Below, in pieces: positions 1 through 8,410 of a stretch of DNA of 26,453 bases; the first letter of the stretch is position 1; each line of letters starts with the position of its first letter. The notes under the pieces were generated by a model, which searched no databases, had not been told where the DNA came from, and saw nothing but the letters and a program-made list of their open reading frames with translations. Made by a program: the position numbers and the translations under genes. The stretch lies in NCBI GenBank assembly GCA_033809415.1, contig JAPXLT010000027.1, forward strand, positions 1 to 26,453. The letters run 5' to 3'. Source of the DNA: JAQVUB01 sp033809415 (GTDB taxonomy: Bacteria > Verrucomicrobiota > Lentisphaeria > Oligosphaerales > Oligosphaeraceae).

Positions 1-245
1 GACTTGGCGTGGGCTGACGCCCACAACCCATTTTTTGTCCACGGAAAGCACGGAAAACTCGGAAAATTTGTAGGAGCGCTGCTTCGACGGATGGAATGGC
101 GCACGAATTTGTGATCTGGCCTATTGGTTTCTCCGACTGATCAGTCGGATCGGACGGATCAAGTAGATCGGTCGGATCGGTCGGATCGGCATAACAATTT
201 GCGCCGTAGGCGCTTAACCATGCTTAACTCCAGGCCTGGGATGGG
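1..245 (+). repeat. Dispersed composite intergenic repeat, copy 1
   Basis: This copy has a hairpin at 9-24 (GTGGGC-TGAC-GCCCAC), an AC-rich CACGGAA stutter at about 40-65, a perfect 18-bp palindrome at 132-149, a 9-bp tandem GATCGGTCG at 166-190, and a hairpin GCGCC-GTA-GGCGC at 201-213. The same order of modules recurs at 8148-8354. A shorter part recurs at 4930-4995, and the first 30 bp recur inverted at 16463-16492. No coding capacity is evident. It looks like a REP- or MITE-like non-coding family of the genome, but no transposase or target-site duplication is visible. Confidence 0.75.
132..149. repeat. Perfect 18-bp palindrome in repeat copy 1
   Basis: TCCGACTGATCAGTCGGA reads identically on both strands with no spacer. 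It sits directly before the 9-bp GATCGGTCG tandem repeats at 166-190. It could be a protein-binding site, or it could be a by-product of the GATC-rich repeat. The matching part of the other copies is not palindromic. Confidence 0.6.
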
Positions 246-262
246 AAATCCCCCCAAAGACA

Positions 263-279
263 GTGCCTTGTAAAGGCAC
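263..279. other. Perfect hairpin upstream of the first glycosidase-like gene
   Basis: GTGCCTT and AAGGCAC form a 7-bp perfect stem with a 3-nt loop (GTA). No T-run follows on either strand, so it is not a typical intrinsic terminator. It lies about 150 bp upstream of the start codon at 426 and could be an operator or an mRNA leader structure. The role is unknown. Confidence 0.45.
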
Positions 280-327
280 CACAATCAGACGGAGAAGTGC
301 TTATATGCCAATGACTGAAGCTTTCTT

Positions 328-381
328 TCCAGAAAAATCTTTCGCAAAAACAATTTTGGGCGCACGTAGTACGAAAAAATG
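328..381 (-). repeat. Inner inverted repeat, left copy
   Basis: The reverse complement of this stretch aligns with 16137-16190. Shared blocks are TTTTCGTACTAC, then CCC, then a T-run followed by G(C/T)GAAAGATTTT. I estimate about 80 percent identity by eye. The two copies lie just outside the first and last genes of the four-paralog array, in opposite orientations. No gene is recognised within it. Confidence 0.6.
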
Positions 382-425
382 TTAAGTTGAGAGTATTGCC
401 CTGCACCCTGCACCCTGCCAAGACC

Positions 426-3400
426 ATGAAAAAATTCCTTATTTCCCTTCTGCTTATTTCCGCCACGCTCTCATCCCAGAACCTGCGCGAATATCATTTT
501 CGTGCAGGGGACAAGGAACCGCGCCTGACGCTCCACAACGGAGCCGAATTGACGCCTGAAGGCTATCTTCGCCTGAATGGACTAGGCGCATACGCCGAAC
601 TCACTGAAACAAAAGACTTGGTCTTAAGCGACCGGGGGCTGACCATCATCGCCATCATCAGACCTGCCGCCTGGAAAGACAGTGTCATTCTGTCGCAGGC
701 AGAGTCGTATTCGCTGGCCACAACTGCTACGGGACGATACACGCTGTCAACTCACTGGGCACAAAATCCCAGTGCCGGATTTGTCAGCGGCAAGCCATCC
801 GGAACAGGACGTAACTGGGATTTCCTGGTTGCCTCCATCGAACGCAATCTCAACACAGCCGATGGCATCAACGGCTACCGCTTCACCCTGGCAGTCAACG
901 GCGAATACATTGCACAGCGTGAAATCAACAACCTCGCTGTCACCATGAGAGGTGATCCCATCCTCCTGGGAAAAGGCAAGATTCCTTTTGCAGGCGATAT
1001 CGCAGGGCTTCACATCTATCGCCGCCAGGTACCGGAAAGTGAAATTCAGAAACTGATTCAGGACTGCGGTGTCACCATCACGCAGACAGCGGACGGAAAC
1101 AGACGAAATGCGGCTGCTTTGGCGCCCATGTTCACAGAATTGGCAGCAAAAACAACGTTGCCGGAAGCCAAATGGCTCCTTGACAGCCTGAAGGACTACG
1201 CTGCCAATGAAACCAGCGCTGATGAATTCGGCAAATTCCTGGAAAAATCCAAATCGGCCTTTGAAGCTAAAAATGCACCTGACATGGTCAAGAGCTGGAA
1301 TCAGGATTCCCGTGACATTCGCATCTTGGAAACACCGCAGATTCTTATGCTCCTCAGACTGCACGGCACCGGAACTCCTTTCCTTGGCGCATTCAACCGT
1401 ACAACAGGCACGGTATTGTTCCCCTACGACGGTTTCAGCTGGGGAATGGAATTCGAGAATATGCAGGGCGAATCATTCCTCCTTTCTCCACTAACCGGCG
1501 AGTTTGCATACGACATCAGGCAGGACAAGCATTCAGACAGTAGCGACGAATTCACTGTAACCTGGAAACGCCCCGAATTCACCGTCACCATGCCGGTCAA
1601 ATTAGCTGGCGCCCGTCTCGAGGCATCGCTAAAAGTCGTTAACCACTCGGGCGAGCAGCTTCTCACAAATATCATTTTTCCAAGAACAAGCTTTCTGCGT
1701 CTGCCAGGAAAAAACGACGGGCTGGTCATACCACGTTTCAGCGGCTGCAAACTGGACAACCCAACAAACGACTTGCTGGCTAAACGATGGGGCTACCCAC
1801 GCGCCTCGGTCACCATGCAGATGACCACATACTACGATGACCAAGAAAACGGCATTTACCTCGCAATCGAAGACCCGCTGACAAAAACCAAATTCTATTC
1901 TGTCCGCGGAAGCTCCGGACGCTTGAGTCAGGAATGGCTCCTGCCTGTCCCATTTATGCCGGATGCTAAATCCGGCGGCAACAGCTTTGACGGTGGAGAT
2001 GCCAAGGCAATCGTGGAAATCTACCGCGGCGACTGGTATGAAGCCGGTCAAATTTACAAGCGTTTCCTGACCACCACTCCATTCTGGATTCCTGACATCC
2101 CCCGCACGAGCACTCCCGAATGGTTTCGCAACAACGCATTATGGGTCATGGGCTTCGATCCGTCTTCCGGCACCATGCCTATCGAAGGCTACCGCTATCT
2201 GAATGAATATTTTGAATTGCCCGTCTCCCACGTGTCCGGCATCCTGAGTGCCGCAGGCGGCAGGTGGCGTTTCGGTCCCGATTTCATCCCGCGCAAAGAC
2301 GCTGATCTGCCCAATACCCTGAAGAAAATCCATGAAATGGGAAGTCATGTCCTCCCCTATTTTAATTGCCGCCTCTGGTACTGCGGCGATACCGCCGAAG
2401 ACGAGAACCAGTGGAGCAAACGAGGCAAACCCTGGGCAGTCCATCAACGGGACGGAAGCGTTGTCACGGAAAACTACGGCGCAACTGGCATCCATGCTGT
2501 CATGTGCCCCTCGACAAAAGCATGGAGCGACAAAATCATGGAGAATGTGATAATGATCGCTGAGGCTGGTATCGACGGCGTATACCATGACCAGCTCCCT
2601 TGCGCCAACCCGAACCTCTGCTTCTCCACAGACCACGGACATCTCCCCGGAGACCCCGCCGCCTGGTGTTCACAGGGACACTGGATAACCTACGAACAAA
2701 GAATCCAAGAAGAGCTTAGGAAAAAATATCCGGACTTCGTCCATACCGGTGAAGAAGGTTCCGACCCGTATCTGAAATGCCTTGACGGCTATATGACTTG
2801 GCGCTTCGGGCATGCAGGGCATATTCCCCTGTTCCAGTCGATTTATGTACCCCGCATCCAGTTCGTGGGACGCGGATGTTTTACCCACACAAGCCGTCCT
2901 TGCAGCTATGAGTCATTCTACCCAAAATACGGCGAACAGCTGATTTTCGGCGAACAGATCGGCTGGGTGCAGATCAACAGCCTGCGCTATCCCTCCCCTA
3001 TGCGTGCCTGGTTGAAAAAACTGGCGTTGCTGCGTCAGGCGCTTGCACCTTTCATGAACAGTTCAGAAATGCAGAAAATGCTGAAGTTCCAGGAGCCGCC
3101 GGAGCAGTTGACAACGCATTGGGGCGTCGTACCATGGGAAAATGTCAACACCACCGACAAAATCCTGCATTCCGTTTGGAAGCATTCCGATGGGCGCGTT
3201 CTCGTTATGTTCCTCAATACTGTCGCCGAAGACCAGACCGTTAAGCCCATCGGCAACATCGCCGATGAAAAATATCTGACCGTTCTCTCCGAAGGACAAG
3301 ATCCCTATACTCTGCAACCGGACAGCCCGCTTCCGCCCGTAACCTTGAAGCCGTACGAATTCCGTATGTGGCTGTTAAGCAAGCAGCCCCCGAAAGAATG

Positions 3401-3914
3401 GGCGGAATCACTGCTCCCTGTGATGAAGAAAATTGCAACCGTCATGGACGATCTGGGGCTGTATCTCAATCAGCCGGTTGATTTCACAGCACGCAAGGAA
3501 CTCGATGCATCCAAACACGAATTCATCCGCATCAAGGATGCATCCTGGCTCCTGGGAGCTAACCGCTTCGTGGCAACCAACCTGGATTTCGACCCCAAGG
3601 CTAAACCCGACAACTGGGCCGTCGCCACGCCCGACTCCGTCATCTACTTCGGTTCCGTCAATTTCGGGGAACATGCCGCGGTACTTGAAGGAGAATTCGC
3701 AGCTTATAAGCCCGGTGTAACCGTAGAAGTCGTCAATCTGACTCGAGACCAGCCACACGAAATCATCGCCACATTCCAGCTGACACCAGGCGGATGGTAT
3801 GAATACAAGACTGTACTTGCAAATACAATTCGCCCACTGCACGGAAAACTCGATATCATATTCCGCGTCAAAGGAGGAAACTGCAATTTCAAAGGATGGA
3901 GAATCAAAGAATAA
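426..3914 (+). CDS. Secreted LamG / DUF6259-like glycosidase-family protein, paralog 1
   Basis: A 1162-residue protein predicted to be exported and to act on an extracellular or periplasmic glycan. Residues 1-17 look like a Sec signal peptide (MKKFLISLLLISATLSS). The ATG at 426 is chosen because a TTG at 387 would put a non-hydrophobic extension in front of that signal. About 24-215 form a LamG-like lectin fold. A helical linker and a beta-rich domain follow, and then a TIM barrel with the motifs YFNCRLWYCG, AVMCPSTKAW, GVYHDQ (Asp722) and HTGEEG (Glu776/777). By analogy with retaining glycosidases, Asp722 and one of the glutamates are candidate catalytic residues; this is inference. The last 170 or so residues resemble a CBM6-like sandwich (ending GGNCNFKGWRI). 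It is closest to the protein at 9461-12934. The substrate is unknown. The closest family name I can offer is DUF6259. Confidence 0.85.
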   Translation: MKKFLISLLLISATLSSQNLREYHFRAGDKEPRLTLHNGAELTPEGYLRLNGLGAYAELTETKDLVLSDRGLTIIAIIRPAAWKDSVILSQAESYSLATTATGRYTLSTHWAQNPSAGFVSGKPSGTGRNWDFLVASIERNLNTADGINGYRFTLAVNGEYIAQREINNLAVTMRGDPILLGKGKIPFAGDIAGLHIYRRQVPESEIQKLIQDCGVTITQTADGNRRNAAALAPMFTELAAKTTLPEAKWLLDSLKDYAANETSADEFGKFLEKSKSAFEAKNAPDMVKSWNQDSRDIRILETPQILMLLRLHGTGTPFLGAFNRTTGTVLFPYDGFSWGMEFENMQGESFLLSPLTGEFAYDIRQDKHSDSSDEFTVTWKRPEFTVTMPVKLAGARLEASLKVVNHSGEQLLTNIIFPRTSFLRLPGKNDGLVIPRFSGCKLDNPTNDLLAKRWGYPRASVTMQMTTYYDDQENGIYLAIEDPLTKTKFYSVRGSSGRLSQEWLLPVPFMPDAKSGGNSFDGGDAKAIVEIYRGDWYEAGQIYKRFLTTTPFWIPDIPRTSTPEWFRNNALWVMGFDPSSGTMPIEGYRYLNEYFELPVSHVSGILSAAGGRWRFGPDFIPRKDADLPNTLKKIHEMGSHVLPYFNCRLWYCGDTAEDENQWSKRGKPWAVHQRDGSVVTENYGATGIHAVMCPSTKAWSDKIMENVIMIAEAGIDGVYHDQLPCANPNLCFSTDHGHLPGDPAAWCSQGHWITYEQRIQEELRKKYPDFVHTGEEGSDPYLKCLDGYMTWRFGHAGHIPLFQSIYVPRIQFVGRGCFTHTSRPCSYESFYPKYGEQLIFGEQIGWVQINSLRYPSPMRAWLKKLALLRQALAPFMNSSEMQKMLKFQEPPEQLTTHWGVVPWENVNTTDKILHSVWKHSDGRVLVMFLNTVAEDQTVKPIGNIADEKYLTVLSEGQDPYTLQPDSPLPPVTLKPYEFRMWLLSKQPPKEWAESLLPVMKKIATVMDDLGLYLNQPVDFTARKELDASKHEFIRIKDASWLLGANRFVATNLDFDPKAKPDNWAVATPDSVIYFGSVNFGEHAAVLEGEFAAYKPGVTVEVVNLTRDQPHEIIATFQLTPGGWYEYKTVLANTIRPLHGKLDIIFRVKGGNCNFKGWRIKE

Positions 3915-4002
3915 ATTGCGTAGGCGAGCAAAATCCATCTTTGTCCATGTCCCTCGTCTATTCCTGCTCATTTTTGCGCCTTTATCATGTTTTTTTGCGT
4001 TT

Positions 4003-4032
4003 TTGTACAATCTTATTAGGAGGTAGTATGTT
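4003..4032 (+). promoter_or_regulatory. Candidate sigma-70-like promoter before the pseudopilin gene
   Basis: TTGTAC (4003-4008) and TATGTT (4027-4032) are separated by 18 bp in an AT-rich stretch about 75 bp upstream of the ATG at 4107. Both hexamers match the consensus only in part. The placement suggests that the pseudopilin gene may be transcribed separately from the large gene before it. Confidence 0.25.
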
Positions 4033-4106
4033 ATATTTTTAAATAAGTGCTTGTAACAAAACTTTGTAAACTGTCTTTAGATGTTGAAAATTAGGAGGAT
4101 AATACC

Positions 4107-4868
4107 ATGAAAAAGTTGTATCGTATGTTTACTCTCATTGAGTTGCTGGTCGTTATTGCCATTATTGCGATCCTGGCTTCGATGTTACTGCCCGCTTTAG
4201 GCAAGGCCCGGGAAAGGGCACGAGGCATTCAATGCACGAGCAACCAAAAGCAATGTGCTCTCGCCGTATTTCTCTATTGTGACGATTACAACCAGATATG
4301 GCTGCCGAAAAATCACGACAACAACGTCAATTATTTTCTCTTCAGTACGATGACGACCTATGACCAGTTCGATGGCTTGCATAATAAAGCTCCCAAATAC
4401 CTGAACAGTTACGAAGCAGCTCGTTGCCCCAGCAGCACCATACCCATACCTGTATCCAACATCGGCACTTATGATTTTCATTATGCAGTTCCATACCAGG
4501 CATACAATGATGGAAGTAATATCTTTCATCCCAACATCACATATGAAACGGTCGGAATCAAAAGTTTGCACCCGGTCGGCATAAAATATCATTACAAGAT
4601 GGATGCAATGAAAAAACCCTCTGAACTGGTTTGTTTCGCTGATAACTGGAAAGTTGCGGCTAGTAATACCTATCGCAATTTCGATCCCGGTTCTGGCGCT
4701 CCTCTCAGTTTTCACCACAACAACAAGTGCAACATCGTCTTTGGTGACGGGCATGTGGAAGCAAAAGATACGGCGTGGCTGAGAAATCTCAAATACGAAG
4801 GAAAATATACACGCAATGGCGGAGCATACTATTGCGTCGGCACGGGGCATGTCTTAACTGCCTATTAA
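4107..4868 (+). CDS. Type II secretion-like pseudopilin (prepilin-type N-terminal methylation domain)
   Basis: A 253-residue protein with a short basic leader (MKKLYRM) followed by FTLIELLVVIAIIAILASM, the hydrophobic N-terminal helix of type IV pilin-like proteins. The Glu at mature position 5 is kept. Position -1 is Met rather than Gly, a departure from the classical prepilin peptidase site, although non-Gly residues there are common in Lentisphaerota members. The globular part ends with FHHNNKCNIVFGDGHVEA, matching the His-X9-DG motif of the large DUF1559-type or H-X9-DG family. AGGAGG lies 8 nt before the ATG, which supports this start. It would be anchored in the inner membrane. These proteins are often found next to glycan-degradation genes in this phylum, and here it sits between two glycosidase paralogs. 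It may help assemble or display the hydrolases, but this is inference. Confidence 0.88.
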   Translation: MKKLYRMFTLIELLVVIAIIAILASMLLPALGKARERARGIQCTSNQKQCALAVFLYCDDYNQIWLPKNHDNNVNYFLFSTMTTYDQFDGLHNKAPKYLNSYEAARCPSSTIPIPVSNIGTYDFHYAVPYQAYNDGSNIFHPNITYETVGIKSLHPVGIKYHYKMDAMKKPSELVCFADNWKVAASNTYRNFDPGSGAPLSFHHNNKCNIVFGDGHVEAKDTAWLRNLKYEGKYTRNGGAYYCVGTGHVLTAY

Positions 4869-4929
4869 AACACAGTCATCACATAGACACAATAATTTTT
4901 ACGAGTGGCTGTTCTGACAGATAAGATTG

Positions 4930-4995
4930 CAGGCAAATTTGTAATCCGGTCTGTTGATTTCTCTGACTGATCGGTCCGATCGGTCCGATCGGTCG
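4930..4995 (+). repeat. Dispersed composite repeat, partial copy with 9-bp tandem
   Basis: The stretch GCAAATTTGTAATCCGGTC through the GATCGG units aligns with about 105-190 of copy 1. At 4969-4995 there are three units of GATCGGTC(C/G), compared with 2.8 units at 166-190. The hairpin modules of copy 1 are absent. It fills the space between the pseudopilin gene and the second glycosidase paralog. Confidence 0.65.
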
Positions 4996-5096
4996 GAGAA
5001 AAAAGTCAGACCATGACGGTATTTTGGAAGAAATGACATATTACGCTCTGCGCAAAAAACCATTCAATCAAAATTACGGATATCCAGGATAACAAA

Positions 5097-8000
5097 ATGA
5101 CAACTGAAAATTTCTGTTTCATCTGCCGATTACTCCTTGTTTTGGCCTTGTTCATTGCATTGCCCCTGCCGGCGGCGGATTTCACGGCTCCTGCAGTCTT
5201 AAGTTATATTGCAGATCGCGACCATGGAAAAGGCTTGAACATCCAAGGCAATGTGCAGGTCACACCGGAGGGATATTTGCATTTTGATGGCAAAGAGGGA
5301 TTTGCCACCTTCCCTAACAGCGGAAAATACAATATTACCACAAAAGGGTATGCCGTCCTGATGACCTGTAGATTACCTGCAGACTTGGGAGATGAAGCCC
5401 TGCTCGCGATGGTCAACAAAATCCACTGTTTTCGAGCAAACCGCCTGCGTAAAAACGGCTTCTATGTGACCTTTACACCAGGCAAAGAAGGCAAGCTTGA
5501 CGAAGGCTCAGAAATCACTTTGCGCGGTGGAAAATCACTGCCCCGCGGCGAATGGATGCACCTCGCTATCACGGCAGAATACATCAATGAACGTGAACAA
5601 GGCAATGTTGGCTTCAGTTTCCGTTATTTTGTCAACGGCGAACTCATTGCCGAAAAAATGGCCCCTTGGTTTGTACCGTTTCAAAGCGGTTCGGACGTTG
5701 CCATTGGCCTGGATAATAACGGTTCGGGACCATACCTTGGCGACGTTGCTGCCGTTGAAGTCTATGATCGTTTCGTTTCCGAAGCTGAAATTGTAAATAA
5801 AATCACTTCGGATTCTCGTTTGAAACTTTATATTCCGGCCGGCTTCCGGGCGGCAAACAACCGCGTTGTCCAACAGGTTGCCAAGATTCGTGGAATGGCT
5901 CTTTCTGATTATCAGTCCTGGCTGGTCGATGCTTTCGAGCGTGCTGATATCATGGAAGGAAATGCCGATTCGATTGTAACAGCCCTGGAGACGGCTGAGC
6001 AATGCTTCAAGTCCAATCAATCCCCGGAGCAATTTTCAGCAGAATTCAACCATGCCCAAACAGCCTTTCGGCTGATTGCCACTCCTCAAGCCTTATTACT
6101 GATCGCCAACCAGCCCGGAAGCACGAATCCTCCTGTCATTGATCTGTATCATCGGGCAGCTAAATGCGGCACCTTTGCCGGGCGCTGCTTTGCCTGGCAA
6201 CTGAAAGTCGGCGGCAGCGAATACTTTGACCATACGCCCGGAATCAGCTACCAGATGAAAAATTTTACCGAACACCCTGATGGAGCTGATTTCACTGTTG
6301 TCTGGACACTGGATCAACTGACGGTCAATGCACAATTCCAATTGCGTGGCGCCCGGTTAACCGCCAAGCTGTCCGGTTCTTCCGCCACCCTGCCGATTAC
6401 AGATTATCTTTTCCCGAAATTAGTGCTGAACAAGTTGCCAGGGCAAAAGGATACAGCGGTCCTCCCTCATTTCTGCGGCACCTTGTTTCCCTTGATCTCA
6501 AGAGGCGGTTCACATCGTGGCCTCTACCCTGACGCTGAAATGACGCTGGCATGCCTGGGCTATTACGATGAATTGGAAAATGGTGTTTATATGGCATGGG
6601 AAGACCCCAGCTGCTGCGTAAAAGAGTTTCTCATGTCCGGAAAGCAGCAAAAAGTCGAAGTAGCTTTCAGCAGCTTTGTCGGAATCAACGATTTCAAACA
6701 GGGAAACACGTTTACCATGCCGGGTGAATTCGTCCTCGAATTCTATCGCGGCGACTGGTTTGATGTCGGCCAGATTTACAAGAAATTTCTCAAGACCACA
6801 AACTGGTATCCTGAGCATCCCCGCCTCGATTCCCCAGAATGGTATCGGAATAGTGTCCTCAACATTTCTAATTCCAGAGATAACCAGCATTATCCTTATT
6901 TACGGGAATATTTCGGTCTTCCCTTCGTCGTCGTATGTTCCTCGCCGCCTCCGCACTTCGACAAACTTCGCCAGCAGGATGTCCGGATCAAATGCTATAC
7001 TAACATCCGCCTGTGGAAATATTATTCACCGATTTCAAGCAACTCCCCGAAAGATCAATTTGACAAATATATGGGATATCAGATGTCACCCGAATCCCAG
7101 AACAGCGCCATTCGTCTGGCAGATGGCTCCGTCTGCAGGGAGTTCTATAGCAAATTCCCCTGGAACGTCGGCTGCCCCAGCTCAACCATTTGGCAAAACC
7201 AGCTCCGCCAAACTGTTTTGGAATATGCAAACAAGGGCGTTTGGAGTGCGATTTATCACGACCAGTTGAACTCTTCCCCGAAACGCTGCTATAATCCCGA
7301 CCATGGACACCTGCTGTCAGACCCCCACTGCTGGATCAAAGGATACCGCGATTTTTTAAGCTGGTTTGCGGATCAACGAAAGCAATACCCCGAACTCGCA
7401 CAAGATGGTGAAGATTTTTCTGAAGCCTATGCCCGTTGGACAGATGGCTATATGGTCTGGCGCTTCGTCCAGCCAAATCAGGTTCCCTTGGTGCAAAGCC
7501 TCTACTCTGGCGGGCGAGTCCAATTCACCGGGCGCAGCTTCAACGATTCCTTCGCCAGCAGCGATGAAGGATGGTTATGCAAAATTGCCACTCAACTAGT
7601 TTATGGCGAACAACTCGGATGGTTCTCCGTCAATGACATCTTCCCCGACACCTACCGCCGCATCTTTGTCAAAAAGCTGATGCATCTGCGCTATGAATTG
7701 TTGAGTTATTTCAATGATTCCGACATGCTCCCGTTCCTGAAATTCAAACAGGATGTCCCGGTCATGCGTTCCTTGTGGGGCGGTTTGGCTGGTGGAGCCA
7801 AATACGTGGAAACTCCTCAGGTGCTCCATACCGTCTGGCAGCGCAGCGATGGCAATGTGATGATCATCTTCCTCAATACCGCCAACTCCGAAATCAGCCT
7901 TGCCCCAAACTTGCCCATGGCAGGAAAACTGGCCATCTGCCGAGAAGGAAAAGCGGAAGTGGACATCCCCGCAGTGCAAGCACCCACACATCTCCAGCTG

Positions 8001-8135
8001 AACCTCGCACCCTACGCCAGCGAAGTATGGTTTATCGGAAATGACAACGAAACACCGGCTAAACTCGCCCGGAAAATGGCGGAATTTCCTACTTATACCA
8101 CCGGAAAGAAACTCATCGGGAGAAACTCGAAATAA
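5097..8135 (+). CDS. Secreted LamG / DUF6259-like glycosidase-family protein, paralog 2 (short form)
   Basis: A 1012-residue predicted exported protein. The N-terminus MTTENFCFICRLLLVLALFI ending at PAAD is a Sec signal peptide. The ATG at 5097 has AGGA about 8 nt upstream. About 30-230 are LamG-like, followed by the beta-rich domain (YYDELENGVYMAWEDP) and a TIM barrel with IYHDQ (Asp722) and DGEDF (Glu772). It is clearly homologous to the neighbours, but it ends shortly after the barrel and lacks the CBM6-like C-terminal domain of the other three. It is also the most divergent paralog: NIRLWKYY replaces N(C/S)R(L/I)WYCG. Loss of the C-terminal module suggests a different binding target or loss of glycan anchoring. 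The substrate is unknown, and assignment to DUF6259 rests on recalled family character. Confidence 0.85.
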   Translation: MTTENFCFICRLLLVLALFIALPLPAADFTAPAVLSYIADRDHGKGLNIQGNVQVTPEGYLHFDGKEGFATFPNSGKYNITTKGYAVLMTCRLPADLGDEALLAMVNKIHCFRANRLRKNGFYVTFTPGKEGKLDEGSEITLRGGKSLPRGEWMHLAITAEYINEREQGNVGFSFRYFVNGELIAEKMAPWFVPFQSGSDVAIGLDNNGSGPYLGDVAAVEVYDRFVSEAEIVNKITSDSRLKLYIPAGFRAANNRVVQQVAKIRGMALSDYQSWLVDAFERADIMEGNADSIVTALETAEQCFKSNQSPEQFSAEFNHAQTAFRLIATPQALLLIANQPGSTNPPVIDLYHRAAKCGTFAGRCFAWQLKVGGSEYFDHTPGISYQMKNFTEHPDGADFTVVWTLDQLTVNAQFQLRGARLTAKLSGSSATLPITDYLFPKLVLNKLPGQKDTAVLPHFCGTLFPLISRGGSHRGLYPDAEMTLACLGYYDELENGVYMAWEDPSCCVKEFLMSGKQQKVEVAFSSFVGINDFKQGNTFTMPGEFVLEFYRGDWFDVGQIYKKFLKTTNWYPEHPRLDSPEWYRNSVLNISNSRDNQHYPYLREYFGLPFVVVCSSPPPHFDKLRQQDVRIKCYTNIRLWKYYSPISSNSPKDQFDKYMGYQMSPESQNSAIRLADGSVCREFYSKFPWNVGCPSSTIWQNQLRQTVLEYANKGVWSAIYHDQLNSSPKRCYNPDHGHLLSDPHCWIKGYRDFLSWFADQRKQYPELAQDGEDFSEAYARWTDGYMVWRFVQPNQVPLVQSLYSGGRVQFTGRSFNDSFASSDEGWLCKIATQLVYGEQLGWFSVNDIFPDTYRRIFVKKLMHLRYELLSYFNDSDMLPFLKFKQDVPVMRSLWGGLAGGAKYVETPQVLHTVWQRSDGNVMIIFLNTANSEISLAPNLPMAGKLAICREGKAEVDIPAVQAPTHLQLNLAPYASEVWFIGNDNETPAKLARKMAEFPTYTTGKKLIGRNSK

Positions 8136-8147
8136 CCAAACAGGCTT

Positions 8148-8354
8148 GACTTGGCGTAGATACTGACGCCCGCAACCCATTTTTTGTCCACGGAAAGCAC
8201 GGAAAGCGCGGAAAATTTGCAGGGTTGTTGCTTCGAGTAATGGGATTGCCTGCGGATTTGCGGTCTGGCTGGTTGTTTTATCTGACAGATCGGATGGTCT
8301 GCATAACGCATTGCGCCGTAGGTGCTTAAGCATCCTTAACCCCAGACCTGAGCG
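8148..8354 (+). repeat. Dispersed composite intergenic repeat, copy 2
   Basis: In the same order and orientation as 1-245, it shows GACTTGGCG, CAACCCATTTTTTGTCCACG, a CACGGAA stutter, CAGATCGGAT (a reduced tandem), GCGCCGTAGGTGC at 8313-8325, then CTTAA and CCAGACCTG. The 5' hairpin is degenerate here. A second start-like piece (CTGACACCTATAACCCA) follows at about 8358-8374, so the module may have been duplicated. It lies in the gap between the convergent paralog-2 and araC-type genes. No gene lies in it. Confidence 0.75.
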
Positions 8355-8410
8355 TAGACTGACACCTATAACCCACACATAGACGGAAAGTCCCTCGTCC
8401 ATAGAAACGT

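Noticed and set aside
387..425. TTG at 387 as the start of paralog 1.
   Set aside because: It would add 13 residues before the signal peptide, including a CACCCTG stutter. The ATG at 426 directly begins a normal signal sequence.
4018..4042. AGGAGG followed by a four-codon frame (MLYF) upstream of the pseudopilin gene.
   Set aside because: The spacing is only 4 nt and the peptide is too short to support. It may be a chance match in AT-rich sequence.
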